The notes under the pieces were generated by a model that searched no databases, was not told where the DNA came from, and saw only the letters and a program-made list of their open reading frames with translations. The translations under genes were made by a program, and so were the position numbers. Below, piece by piece: positions 1 to 11,400 of a DNA stretch of 64,000 nt (position 1 is its first letter; each line of letters begins with the position of its first letter). Origin of the DNA: Auanema rhodensis (taxonomy: Eukaryota; Nematoda; Chromadorea; Rhabditida; Rhabditidae). Location of the stretch: the NCBI GenBank assembly GCA_964057225.1, contig OZ059894.1, positions 19,622,476 to 19,686,475 of the forward strand, given 5' to 3'.

Positions 1-33
1 GTTGAGTTTCCATGTACACTCAACATTGCTTCC

Positions 34-112
34 AAAAACATTTTGACAAAAATTTTTTCGAAAAATTTCGAAATAATTTAGCAAAAAGTAGATGTTTTTA
101 GATTCCATTTTT
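34..112. other. Phased A-tract region of the monomer (representative copy)
   Basis: Short A or T runs follow one another with centres near monomer positions 36, 53, 64, 75, 85, 97 and 110. The spacing is about 10-13 bp over most of this stretch, close to one helical turn. Known DNA behaviour predicts intrinsic curvature here. A 12-bp perfect palindrome (TTTTTCGAAAAA, 54-65) lies inside it and is weakened in copies with G62. Much of the monomer's variation (positions 52, 53, 62, 70-72, 105-107, 113) falls in this region, yet the changes mostly keep it AT-rich. The element recurs in every monomer; only the first copy is marked. Confidence 0.6.
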
Positions 113-176
113 CAAGGCAAAGACGATGGACAATGTTATTCAACGAAAAAATCAATTCTTCAGGGTGAAAATCGAG

Positions 177-198
177 GATATAAGTGTGAACTTATATC
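177..198. other. Perfect 9-bp hairpin with GTGA tetraloop (representative copy)
   Basis: The arms GATATAAGT and ACTTATATC are exact reverse complements around a four-base GTGA loop. In a top-strand RNA the loop would be GUGA, which belongs to the stable GNRA tetraloop class. The structure repeats in every monomer. By eye I found only four damaged copies: monomer 93 (A180G) and monomers 94, 106 and 114 (T192A), all in the 31-40 kb block. A second, imperfect pairing of the left arm with GATATC at 203-208 is possible. A role in DNA cruciform formation or in transcript folding is inference. Confidence 0.8.
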
Positions 199-202
199 AG
201 TT

Positions 203-208
203 GATATC
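203..208. other. Conserved GATATC (EcoRV) site, one per monomer
   Basis: GATATC follows the GTGA hairpin and I saw no monomer that lacks it. It predicts a clean 351-bp ladder in genomic DNA cut with EcoRV. An NheI site (GCTAGC) at 224-229 is also nearly universal but is lost where G224 becomes A, as in monomers 164, 166, 169, 172, 173, 176, 179 and 182. Confidence 0.85.
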
Positions 209-215
209 TCGGTGC

Positions 216-266
216 ATTTTTAAGCTAGCGCAAATCTGATAACACAGAACGACGCAGCTTAAAAAT
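216..266. other. Composite stem-loop with 11-bp outer stem (representative copy)
   Basis: ATTTTTAAGCT (216-226) is the exact reverse complement of AGCTTAAAAAT (256-266). Inside it GCG (228-230) can pair with CGC (253-255), and ATCTG (234-238) can pair with CAGAT (245-249) around a six-base loop, ATAACA. The innermost fifth pair exists only in copies with T249; copies with A249 keep four pairs. The outer stem can grow by two pairs when position 215 matches 267. Alternative imperfect pairing of 209-211 with 273-275 could extend it further. The element is present in every monomer. Whether it forms in DNA or RNA is not shown. Confidence 0.65.
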
Positions 267-349
267 CCGCATCGAATGCACTATACTACATTAAGAAACG
301 CTTAATACAAAAATTAGTTATGATCGTTTGAAAAATGATGCATTAGTGT

Positions 350-377
350 ATGTTGAGTTTCCATGTACACTCAACAT
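350..377. other. Junction hairpin, 9-bp perfect arms (representative copy)
   Basis: ATGTTGAGT (monomer positions 350-351 plus 1-7 of the next copy) and ACTCAACAT (18-26) are exact reverse complements around a ten-base loop containing CATG and GTAC. A competing six-base pairing, AGTGTA with TACACT, overlaps it and is lost in copies with C349. Monomer positions 1-50 are the most uniform part of the unit: I saw only C10T (monomers 172, 176, 179, 182) and C39A (monomer 138) across the array. Confidence 0.75.
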
Positions 378-3159
378 TGCTTCCAAAAACATTTTGACAA
401 AAATTTTTTCGAGAAATTTCAAAATAATTTAGCAAAAAGTAGATGTTTTTAGATTCCTTTTTTCAAGGCAAAGACGATGGACAATGTTATTCAACGAAAA
501 AATTAATTCTTCAGGGTGAAAATCGAGGATATAAGTGTGAACTTATATCAGTTGATATCTCGGTGCATTTTTAAGCTAGCGCAAATCTGATAACACAGAT
601 CGACGCAGCTTAAAAATCCGCATCGAATGCACTATACTACATTGAGAAACGCTTAATACAAAAATTAGTTATGATCGTTTGAAAAATGATGCATTAGTGT
701 ATGTTGAGTTTCCATGTACACTCAACATTGCTTCCAAAAACATTTTGACAAAAATTTTTTCGAAAAATTTCAGAATAATTTAGCAAAAAGTAGATGTTTT
801 TAGATTCCATTTTTCAAGGCAAAGACGATGGACAATGTTATTCAACGAAAAAATTAATTCTTCAGGGTGAAAATCGAGGATATAAGTGTGAACTTATATC
901 AGTTGATATCTCGGTGCATTTTTAAGCTAGCGCAAATCTGATAACACAGATCGACGCAGCTTAAAAATCCGCATCGAATGCACTATACTACATTGAGAAA
1001 CGCTTAATACAAAAATTAGTTATGATCGTTTGAAAAATGATGCATTAGTGTATGTTGAGTTTCCATGTACACTCAACATTGCTTCCAAAAACATTTTGAC
1101 AAAAATTTTTTCGAAAAATTTCAGAATAATTTAGCAAAAAGTAGATGTTTTTAGATTCCATTTTTCAAGGCAAAGACGATGGACAATGTTATTCAACGAA
1201 AAAATTAATTCTTCAGGGTGAAAATCGAGGATATAAGTGTGAACTTATATCAGTTGATATCTCGGTGCATTTTTAAGCTAGCGCAAATCTGATAACACAG
1301 ATCGACGCAGCTTAAAAATCCGCATCGAATGCACTATACTACATTGAGAAACGCTTAATACAAAAATTAGTTATGATCGTTTGAAAAATGATGCATTAGT
1401 GTATGTTGAGTTTCCATGTACACTCAACATTGCTTCCAAAAACATTTTGACAAAAATTTTTTCGAAAAATTTCAAAATAATTTAGCAAAAAGTAGATGTT
1501 TTTAGATTCCTTTTTTCAAGGCAAAGACGATGGACAATGTTATTCAACGAAAAAATTAATTCTTCAGGGTGAAAATCGAGGATATAAGTGTGAACTTATA
1601 TCAGTTGATATCTCGGTGCATTTTTAAGCTAGCGCAAATCTGATAACACAGAACGACGCAGCTTAAAAATTCGCATCGAATGCACTATACTACATTGAGA
1701 AACGCTTAATACAAAAATTAGTTATGATCGTTTGAAAAATGATGCATTAGTGTATGTTGAGTTTCCATGTACACTCAACATTGCTTCCAAAAACATTTTG
1801 ACAAAAATTTTTTCGAAAAATTTCAAAATAATTTAGCAAAAAGTAGATGTTTTTAGATTCCTTTTTTCAAGGCAAAGACGATGGACAATGTTATTCAACG
1901 AAAAAATTAATTCTTCAGGGTGAAAATCGAGGATATAAGTGTGAACTTATATCAGTTGATATCTCGGTGCATTTTTAAGCTAGCGCAAATCTGATAACAC
2001 AGAACGACGCAGCTTAAAAATTCGCATCGAATGCACTATACTACATTGAGAAACGCTTAATACAAAAATTAGTTATGATCGTTTGAAAAATGATGCATTA
2101 GTGTATGTTGAGTTTCCATGTACACTCAACATTGCTTCCAAAAACATTTTGACAAAAATTTTTTCGAAAAATTTCAGAATAATTTAGCAAAAAGTAGATG
2201 TTTTTAGATTCCATTTTTCAAGGCAAAGACGATGGACAATGTTATTCAACGAAAAAATTAATTCTTCAGGGTGAAAATCGAGGATATAAGTGTGAACTTA
2301 TATCAGTTGATATCTCGGTGCATTTTTAAGCTAGCGCAAATCTGATAACACAGATCGACGCAGCTTAAAAATCCGCATCGAATGCACTATACTACATTGA
2401 GAAACGCTTAATACAAAAATTAGTTATGATCGTTTGAAAAATGATGCATTAGTGTATGTTGAGTTTCCATGTACACTCAACATTGCTTCCAAAAACATTT
2501 TGACAAAAATTTTTTCGAAAAATTTCAGAATAATTTAGCAAAAAGTAGATGTTTTTAGATTCCATTTTTCAAGGCAAAGACGATGGACAATGTTATTCAA
2601 CGAAAAAATTAATTCTTCAGGGTGAAAATCGAGGATATAAGTGTGAACTTATATCAGTTGATATCTCGGTGCATTTTTAAGCTAGCGCAAATCTGATAAC
2701 ACAGATCGACGCAGCTTAAAAATCCGCATCGAATGCACTATACTACATTGAAAAACGCTTAATACAAAAATTAGTTATGATCGTTTGAAAAATGATGCAT
2801 TAGTGTATGTTGAGTTTCCATGTACACTCAACATTGCTTCCAAAAACATTTTGACAAAAAGTTTTTCGAAAAATTTCAAAATAATTTAGCAAAAAGTAGA
2901 TGTTTTTAGATTCCATTTTTCAAGGCAAAGACGATGGACAATGTTATTCAACGAAAAAATTAATTCTTCAGGGTGAAAATCGAGGATATAAGTGTGAACT
3001 TATATCAGTTGATATCTCGGTGCATTTTTAAGCTAGCGCAAATCTGATAACACAGATCGACGCAGCTTAAAAATCCGCATCGAATGCACTATACTACATT
3101 GAGAAACGCTTAATACAAAAATTAGTTATGATCGTTTGAAAAATGATGCATTAGTGTAT

Positions 3160-6100
3160 GTTGAGTTTCCATGTACACTCAACATTGCTTCCAAAAACAT
3201 TTTGACAAAAATTTTTTCGAAAAATTTCAGAATAATTTAGCAAAAAGTAGATGTTTTTAGATTCCATTTTTCAAGGCAAAGACGATGGACAATGTTATTC
3301 AACGAAAAAATTAATTCTTCAGGGTGAAAATCGAGGATATAAGTGTGAACTTATATCAGTTGATATCTCGGTGCATTTTTAAGCTAGCGCAAATCTGATA
3401 ACACAGATCGACGCAGCTTAAAAATCCGCATCGAATGCACTATACTACATTGAGAAACGCTTAATACAAAAATTAGTTATGATCGTTTGAAAAATGATGC
3501 ATTAGTGTATGTTGAGTTTCCATGTACACTCAACATTGCTTCCAAAAACATTTTGACAAAAATTTTTTCGAAAAATTTCAGAATAATTTAGCAAAAAGTA
3601 GATGTTTTTAGATTCCATTTTTCAAGGCAAAGACGATGGACAATGTTATTCAACGAAAAAATTAATTCTTCAGGGTGAAAATCGAGGATATAAGTGTGAA
3701 CTTATATCAGTTGATATCTCGGTGCATTTTTAAGCTAGCGCAAATCTGATAACACAGATCGACGCAGCTTAAAAATCCGCATCGAATGCACTATACTACA
3801 TTGAGAAACGCTTAATACAAAAATTAGTTATGATCGTTTGAAAAATGATGCATTAGTGTATGTTGAGTTTCCATGTACACTCAACATTGCTTCCAAAAAC
3901 ATTTTGACAAAAATTTTTTCGAAAAATTTCAAAATAATTTAGCAAAAAGTAGATGTTTTTAGATTCCTTTTTTCAAGGCAAAGACGATGGACAATGTTAT
4001 TCAACGAAAAAATTAATTCTTCAGGGTGAAAATCGAGGATATAAGTGTGAACTTATATCAGTTGATATCTCGGTGCATTTTTAAGCTAGCGCAAATCTGA
4101 TAACACAGAACGACGCAGCTTAAAAATTCGCATCGAATGCACTATACTACATTGAGAAACGCTTAATACAAAAATTAGTTATGATCGTTTGAAAAATGAT
4201 GCATTAGTGTATGTTGAGTTTCCATGTACACTCAACATTGCTTCCAAAAACATTTTGACAAAAATTTTTTCGAAAAATTTCAGAATAATTTAGCAAAAAG
4301 TAGATGTTTTTAGATTCCATTTTTCAAGGCAAAGACGATGGACAATGTTATTCAACGAAAAAATTAATTCTTCAGGGTGAAAATCGAGGATATAAGTGTG
4401 AACTTATATCAGTTGATATCTCGGTGCATTTTTAAGCTAGCGCAAATCTGATAACACAGATCGACGCAGCTTAAAAATCCGCATCGAATGCACTATACTA
4501 CATTGAGAAACGCTTAATACAAAAATTAGTTATGATCGTTTGAAAAATGATGCATTAGTGTATGTTGAGTTTCCATGTACACTCAACATTGCTTCCAAAA
4601 ACATTTTGACAAAACTTTTTTCGAGAAATTTCAAAATAATTTAGCAAAAAGTAGATGTTTTTAGATTCCTTTTTTCAAGGCAAAGACGATGGACAATGTT
4701 ATTCAACGAAAAAATTAATTCTTCAGGGTGAAAATCGAGGATATAAGTGTGAACTTATATCAGTTGATATCTCGGTGCATTTTTAAGCTAGCGCAAATCT
4801 GATAACACAGATCGACGCAGCTTAAAAATCCGCATCGAATGCACTATACTACATTGAGAAACGCTTAATACAAAAATTAGTTATGATCGTTTGAAAAATG
4901 ATGCATTAGTGTATGTTGAGTTTCCATGTACACTCAACATTGCTTCCAAAAACATTTTGACAAAAATTTTTTCGAAAAATTTCAGAATAATTTAGCAAAA
5001 AGTAGATGTTTTTAGATTCCATTTTTCAAGGCAAAGACGATGGACAATGTTATTCAACGAAAAAATTAATTCTTCAGGGTGAAAATCGAGGATATAAGTG
5101 TGAACTTATATCAGTTGATATCTCGGTGCATTTTTAAGCTAGCGCAAATCTGATAACACAGATCGACGCAGCTTAAAAATCCGCATCGAATGCACTATAC
5201 TACATTGAGAAACGCTTAATACAAAAATTAGTTATGATCGTTTGAAAAATGATGCATTAGTGTATGTTGAGTTTCCATGTACACTCAACATTGCTTCCAA
5301 AAACATTTTGACAAAAATTTTTTCGAAAAATTTCAGAATAATTTAGCAAAAAGTAGATGTTTTTAGATTCCATTTTTCAAGGCAAAGACGATGGACAATG
5401 TTATTCAACGAAAAAATTAATTCTTCAGGGTGAAAATCGAGGATATAAGTGTGAACTTATATCAGTTGATATCTCGGTGCATTTTTAAGCTAGCGCAAAT
5501 CTGATAACACAGATCGACGCAGCTTAAAAATCCGCATCGAATGCACTATACTACATTGAGAAACGCTTAATACAAAAATTAGTTATGATCGTTTGAAAAA
5601 TGATGCATTAGTGTATGTTGAGTTTCCATGTACACTCAACATTGCTTCCAAAAACATTTTGACAAAAATTTTTTCGAAAAATTTCAAAATAATTTAGCAA
5701 AAAGTAGATGTTTTTAGATTCCTTTTTTCAAGGCAAAGACGATGGACAATGTTATTCAACGAAAAAATTAATTCTTCAGGGTGAAAATCGAGGATATAAG
5801 TGTGAACTTATATCAGTTGATATCTCGGTGCATTTTTAAGCTAGCGCAAATCTGATAACACAGAACGACGCAGCTTAAAAATTCGCATCGAATGCACTAT
5901 ACTACATTGAGAAACGCTTAATACAAAAATTAGTTATGATCGTTTGAAAAATGATGCATTAGTGTATGTTGAGTTTCCATGTACACTCAACATTGCTTCC
6001 AAAAACATTTTGACAAAAATTTTTTCGAAAAATTTCAGAATAATTTAGCAAAAAGTAGATGTTTTTAGATTCCATTTTTCAAGGCAAAGACGATGGACAA

Positions 6101-6669
6101 TGTTATTCAACGAAAAAATTAATTCTTCAGGGTGAAAATCGAGGATATAAGTGTGAACTTATATCAGTTGATATCTCGGTGCATTTTTAAGCTAGCGCAA
6201 ATCTGATAACACAGATCGACGCAGCTTAAAAATCCGCATCGAATGCACTATACTACATTGAGAAACGCTTAATACAAAAATTAGTTATGATCGTTTGAAA
6301 AATGATGCATTAGTGTATGTTGAGTTTCCATGTACACTCAACATTGCTTCCAAAAACATTTTGACAAAACTTTTTTCGAGAAATTTCAAAATAATTTAGC
6401 AAAAAGTAGATGTTTTTAGATTCCTTTTTTCAAGGCAAAGACGATGGACAATGTTATTCAACGAAAAAATTAATTCTTCAGGGTGAAAATCGAGGATATA
6501 AGTGTGAACTTATATCAGTTGATATCTCGGTGCATTTTTAAGCTAGCGCAAATCTGATAACACAGATCGACGCAGCTTAAAAATCCGCATCGAATGCACT
6601 ATACTACATTGAGAAACGCTTAATACAAAAATTAGTTATGATCGTTTGAAAAATGATGCATTAGTGTAT
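3160..6669. repeat. 5-mer higher-order repeat, two copies (1755 bp each)
   Basis: Monomers 10-14 and 15-19 carry the same series of variants. Positions 1, 2 and 4 of the series are A70 G71/A107 copies, position 3 is a T107/A249/T267 copy, and position 5 is a C52/G62/T107 copy. I found no difference between the two 1755-bp units by eye. This points to a recent duplication of five monomers as one block. Confidence 0.8.
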
Positions 6670-8424
6670 GTTGAGTTTCCATGTACACTCAACATTGCTT
6701 CCAAAAACATTTTGACAAAAATTTTTTCGAAAAATTTCAAAATAATTTAGCAAAAAGTAGATGTTTTTAGATTTCTTTTTTCAAGGCAAAGACGATGGAC
6801 AATGTTATTCAACGAAAAAATTAATTCTTCAGGGTGAAAATCGAGGATATAAGTGTGAACTTATATCAGTTGATATCTCGGTGCATTTTTAAGCTAGCGC
6901 AAATCTGATAACACAGATCGACGCAGCTTAAAAATCCGCATCGAATGCACTATACTACATTGAGAAACGCTTAATACAAAAATTAGTTATGATCGTTTGA
7001 AAAATGATGCATTAGTGTATGTTGAGTTTCCATGTACACTCAACATTGCTTCCAAAAACATTTTGACAAAAATTTTTTCGAAAAATTTCAAAATAATTTA
7101 GCAAAAAGTAGATGTTTTTAGATTCCTTTTTTCAAGGCAAAGACGATGGACAATGTTATTCAACGAAAAAATTAATTCTTCAGGGTGAAAATCGAGGATA
7201 TAAGTGTGAACTTATATCAGTTGATATCTCGGTGCATTTTTAAGCTAGCGCAAATCTGATAACACAGAACGACGCAGCTTAAAAATTCGCATCGAATGCA
7301 CTATACTACATTGAGAAACGCTTAATACAAAAATTAGTTATGATCGTTTGAAAAATGATGCATTAGTGTATGTTGAGTTTCCATGTACACTCAACATTGC
7401 TTCCAAAAACATTTTGACAAAAATTTTTTCGAAAAATTTCAGAATAATTTAGCAAAAAGTAGATGTTTTTAGATTCCATTTTTCAAGGCAAAGACGATGG
7501 ACAATGTTATTCAACGAAAAAATTAATTCTTCAGGGTGAAAATCGAGGATATAAGTGTGAACTTATATCAGTTGATATCTCGGTGCATTTTTAAGCTAGC
7601 GCAAATCTGATAACACAGATCGACGCAGCTTAAAAATCCGCATCGAATGCACTATACTACATTGAGAAACGCTTAATACAAAAATTAGTTATGATCGTTT
7701 GAAAAATGATGCATTAGTGTATGTTGAGTTTCCATGTACACTCAACATTGCTTCCAAAAACATTTTGACAAAACTTTTTTCGAGAAATTTCAAAATAATT
7801 TAGCAAAAAGTAGATGTTTTTAGATTCCTTTTTTCAAGGCAAAGACGATGGACAATGTTATTCAACGAAAAAATTAATTCTTCAGGGTGAAAATCGAGGA
7901 TATAAGTGTGAACTTATATCAGTTGATATCTCGGTGCATTTTTAAGCTAGCGCAAATCTGATAACACAGATCGACGCAGCTTAAAAATCCGCATCGAATG
8001 CACTATACTACATTGAGAAACGCTTAATACAAAAATTAGTTATGATCGTTTGAAAAATGATGCATTAGTGTATGTTGAGTTTCCATGTACACTCAACATT
8101 GCTTCCAAAAACATTTTGACAAAAATTTTTTCGAAAAATTTCAAAATAATTTAGCAAAAAGTAGATGTTTTTAGATTTCTTTTTTCAAGGCAAAGACGAT
8201 GGACAATGTTATTCAACGAAAAAATTAATTCTTCAGGGTGAAAATCGAGGATATAAGTGTGAACTTATATCAGTTGATATCTCGGTGCATTTTTAAGCTA
8301 GCGCAAATCTGATAACACAGAACGACGCAGCTTAAAAATTCGCATCGAATGCACTATACTACATTGAGAAACGCTTAATACAAAAATTAGTTATGATCGT
8401 TTGAAAAATGATGCATTAGTGTAT
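6670..8424. repeat. Monomers 20-24: transition, 4-mer echo of the previous block
   Basis: Monomers 21, 22 and 23 repeat the types of 17, 18 and 19. Monomers 20 and 24 introduce a new type with T105 and T107. Monomer 20 combines this 5' type with T249/C267, while 24 has A249/T267. Monomers 17-20 and 21-24 therefore form two 1404-bp units that differ in the 3' part of the last monomer. Confidence 0.7.
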
Positions 8425-11400
8425 GTTGAGTTTCCATGTACACTCAACATTGCTTCCAAAAACATTTTGACAAAAATTTTTTCGAAAAATTTCAGAATAA
8501 TTTAGCAAAAAGTAGATGTTTTTAGATTCCATTTTTCAAGGCAAAGACGATGGACAATGTTATTCAACGAAAAAATTAATTCTTCAGGGTGAAAATCGAG
8601 GATATAAGTGTGAACTTATATCAGTTGATATCTCGGTGGATTTTTAAGCTAGCGCAAATCTGATAACACAGATCGACGCAGCTTAAAAATCCGCATCGAA
8701 TGCACTATACTACATTGAAAAACGCTTAATACAAAAATTAGTTATGATCGTTTGAAAAATGATGCATTAGTGTATGTTGAGTTTCCATGTACACTCAACA
8801 TTGCTTCCAAAAACATTTTGACAAAACTTTTTTCGAGAAATTTCAAAATAATTTAGCAAAAAGTAGATGTTTTTAGATTCCTTTTTTCAAGGCAAAGACG
8901 ATGGACAATGTTATTCAACGAAAAAATTAATTCTTCAGGGTGAAAATCGAGGATATAAGTGTGAACTTATATCAGTTGATATCTCGGTGCATTTTTAAGC
9001 TAGCGCAAATCTGATAACACAGATCGACGCAGCTTAAAAATCCGCATCGAATGCACTATACTACATTGAGAAACGCTTAATACAAAAATTAGTTATGATC
9101 GTTTGAAAAATGATGCATTAGTGTATGTTGAGTTTCCATGTACACTCAACATTGCTTCCAAAAACATTTTGACAAAAATTTTTTCGAAAAATTTCAAAAT
9201 AATTTAGCAAAAAGTAGATGTTTTTAGATTTCTTTTTTCAAGGCAAAGACGATGGACAATGTTATTCAACGAAAAAATTAATTCTTCAGGGTGAAAATCG
9301 AGGATATAAGTGTGAACTTATATCAGTTGATATCTCGGTGCATTTTTAAGCTAGCGCAAATCTGATAACACAGAACGACGCAGCTTAAAAATTCGCATCG
9401 AATGCACTATACTACATTGAGAAACGCTTAATACAAAAATTAGTTATGATCGTTTGAAAAATGATGCATTAGTGTATGTTGAGTTTCCATGTACACTCAA
9501 CATTGCTTCCAAAAACATTTTGACAAAAATTTTTTCGAAAAATTTCAAAATAATTTAGCAAAAAGTAGATGTTTTTAGATTTCTTTTTTCAAGGCAAAGA
9601 CGATGGACAATGTTATTCAACGAAAAAATTAATTCTTCAGGGTGAAAATCGAGGATATAAGTGTGAACTTATATCAGTTGATATCTCGGTGCATTTTTAA
9701 GCTAGCGCAAATCTGATAACACAGAACGACGCAGCTTAAAAATTCGCATCGAATGCACTATACTACATTGAGAAACGCTTAATACAAAAATTAGTTATGA
9801 TCGTTTGAAAAATGATGCATTAGTGTATGTTGAGTTTCCATGTACACTCAACATTGCTTCCAAAAACATTTTGACAAAAATTTTTTCGAAAAATTTCAGA
9901 ATAATTTAGCAAAAAGTAGATGTTTTTAGATTCCATTTTTCAAGGCAAAGACGATGGACAATGTTATTCAACGAAAAAATTAATTCTTCAGGGTGAAAAT
10001 CGAGGATATAAGTGTGAACTTATATCAGTTGATATCTCGGTGGATTTTTAAGCTAGCGCAAATCTGATAACACAGATCGACGCAGCTTAAAAATCCGCAT
10101 CGAATGCACTATACTACATTGAAAAACGCTTAATACAAAAATTAGTTATGATCGTTTGAAAAATGATGCATTAGTGTATGTTGAGTTTCCATGTACACTC
10201 AACATTGCTTCCAAAAACATTTTGACAAAAAGTTTTTCGAAAAATTTCAAAATAATTTAGCAAAAAGTAGATGTTTTTAGATTCCATTTTTCAAGGCAAA
10301 GACGATGGACAATGTTATTCAACGAAAAAATTAATTCTTCAGGGTGAAAATCGAGGATATAAGTGTGAACTTATATCAGTTGATATCTCGGTGCATTTTT
10401 AAGCTAGCGCAAATCTGATAACACAGATCGACGCAGCTTAAAAATCCGCATCGAATGCACTATACTACATTGAGAAACGCTTAATACAAAAATTAGTTAT
10501 GATCGTTTGAAAAATGATGCATTAGTGTATGTTGAGTTTCCATGTACACTCAACATTGCTTCCAAAAACATTTTGACAAAACTTTTTTCGAGAAATTTCA
10601 AAATAATTTAGCAAAAAGTAGATGTTTTTAGATTCCTTTTTTCAAGGCAAAGACGATGGACAATGTTATTCAACGAAAAAATTAATTCTTCAGGGTGAAA
10701 ATCGAGGATATAAGTGTGAACTTATATCAGTTGATATCTCGGTGCATTTTTAAGCTAGCGCAAATCTGATAACACAGATCGACGCAGCTTAAAAATCCGC
10801 ATCGAATGCACTATACTACATTGAGAAACGCTTAATACAAAAATTAGTTATGATCGTTTGAAAAATGATGCATTAGTGTATGTTGAGTTTCCATGTACAC
10901 TCAACATTGCTTCCAAAAACATTTTGACAAAAATTTTTTCGAAAAATTTCAAAATAATTTAGCAAAAAGTAGATGTTTTTAGATTTCTTTTTTCAAGGCA
11001 AAGACGATGGACAATGTTATTCAACGAAAAAATTAATTCTTCAGGGTGAAAATCGAGGATATAAGTGTGAACTTATATCAGTTGATATCTCGGTGCATTT
11101 TTAAGCTAGCGCAAATCTGATAACACAGAACGACGCAGCTTAAAAATTCGCATCGAATGCACTATACTACATTGAGAAACGCTTAATACAAAAATTAGTT
11201 ATGATCGTTTGAAAAATGATGCATTAGTGTATGTTGAGTTTCCATGTACACTCAACATTGCTTCCAAAAACATTTTGACAAAAATTTTTTCGAAAAATTT
11301 CAGAATAATTTAGCAAAAAGTAGATGTTTTTAGATTCCATTTTTCAAGGCAAAGACGATGGACAATGTTATTCAACGAAAAAATTAATTCTTCAGGGTGA

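Larger units (their letters stand above)
1..351. repeat. Reference monomer (monomer 1) for the numbering
   Basis: This copy sets the numbering used in all other entries; the phase is arbitrary. Landmarks in order are: right arm of the junction hairpin (18-26), A-tract region (34-112), variable A/T core (52-72), GTGA-loop hairpin (177-198), an EcoRV site (203-208), composite stem-loop (216-266), and the left arm of the next junction hairpin (from 350). Main variable positions are 52, 53, 62, 70-72, 105-107, 113, 145-146, 153, 215, 249, 267, 295, 303, 325, 329, 342 and 349. Monomer 1 has GAA at 70-72, A107, C153, A249 and C267. It also has a private G293A. Its length is 117 codons, so an open frame would run on from copy to copy, but all six frames contain stops. 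Confidence 0.95.
1..3159. repeat. Monomers 1-9: irregular block with single-monomer duplications
   Basis: Monomers 1 and 2 are unlike what follows and closely resemble monomers 69 and 70. Monomers 3 and 4 carry the same variants (A70 G71, A107, T249, C267), as do monomers 5 and 6 (A70 A71, T107, A249, T267). Monomer 7 repeats the type of 3. Monomer 8 has A295 and is followed by monomer 9, which has G53. The order 3-4-5-7 matches 10-11-12-13 of the next block, so monomer 6 looks like an extra copy of 5. Confidence 0.8.

Noticed and set aside
43-71. Bacterial promoter: TTGACA at 43-48
   Set aside because: No -10 element lies at the right distance, and the context is a eukaryotic-type satellite.
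57-73. CENP-B box, since TTCG and a spaced A occur in the A/T core
   Set aside because: The CGGG half of the box is absent; only the TTCG-N4-A part fits, which is expected by chance in this sequence.
155-168. Hammerhead ribozyme, because the minus strand reads CTGAAGA (a CUGANGA core) from here
   Set aside because: No GAAA follows a believable stem II, and no cleavage-site helix was found. The plus-strand CTGATAA at 236-242 also misses the core.
247-255. Pol III B box: GATCGACGC in T249 copies matches GWTCRANNC
   Set aside because: The nearest A-box-like sequence is imperfect and only about 20 bp upstream, too close. Half of the copies (A249) lose the match, and no tRNA- or SINE-like body is present.
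3160-6669. Exact HOR duplicates as assembly artefacts
   Set aside because: Not excluded, but many private single-base markers differ between blocks, and shared deletions occur at regular 1399-bp spacing, which suggests real long-read resolution. Read depth would settle it.
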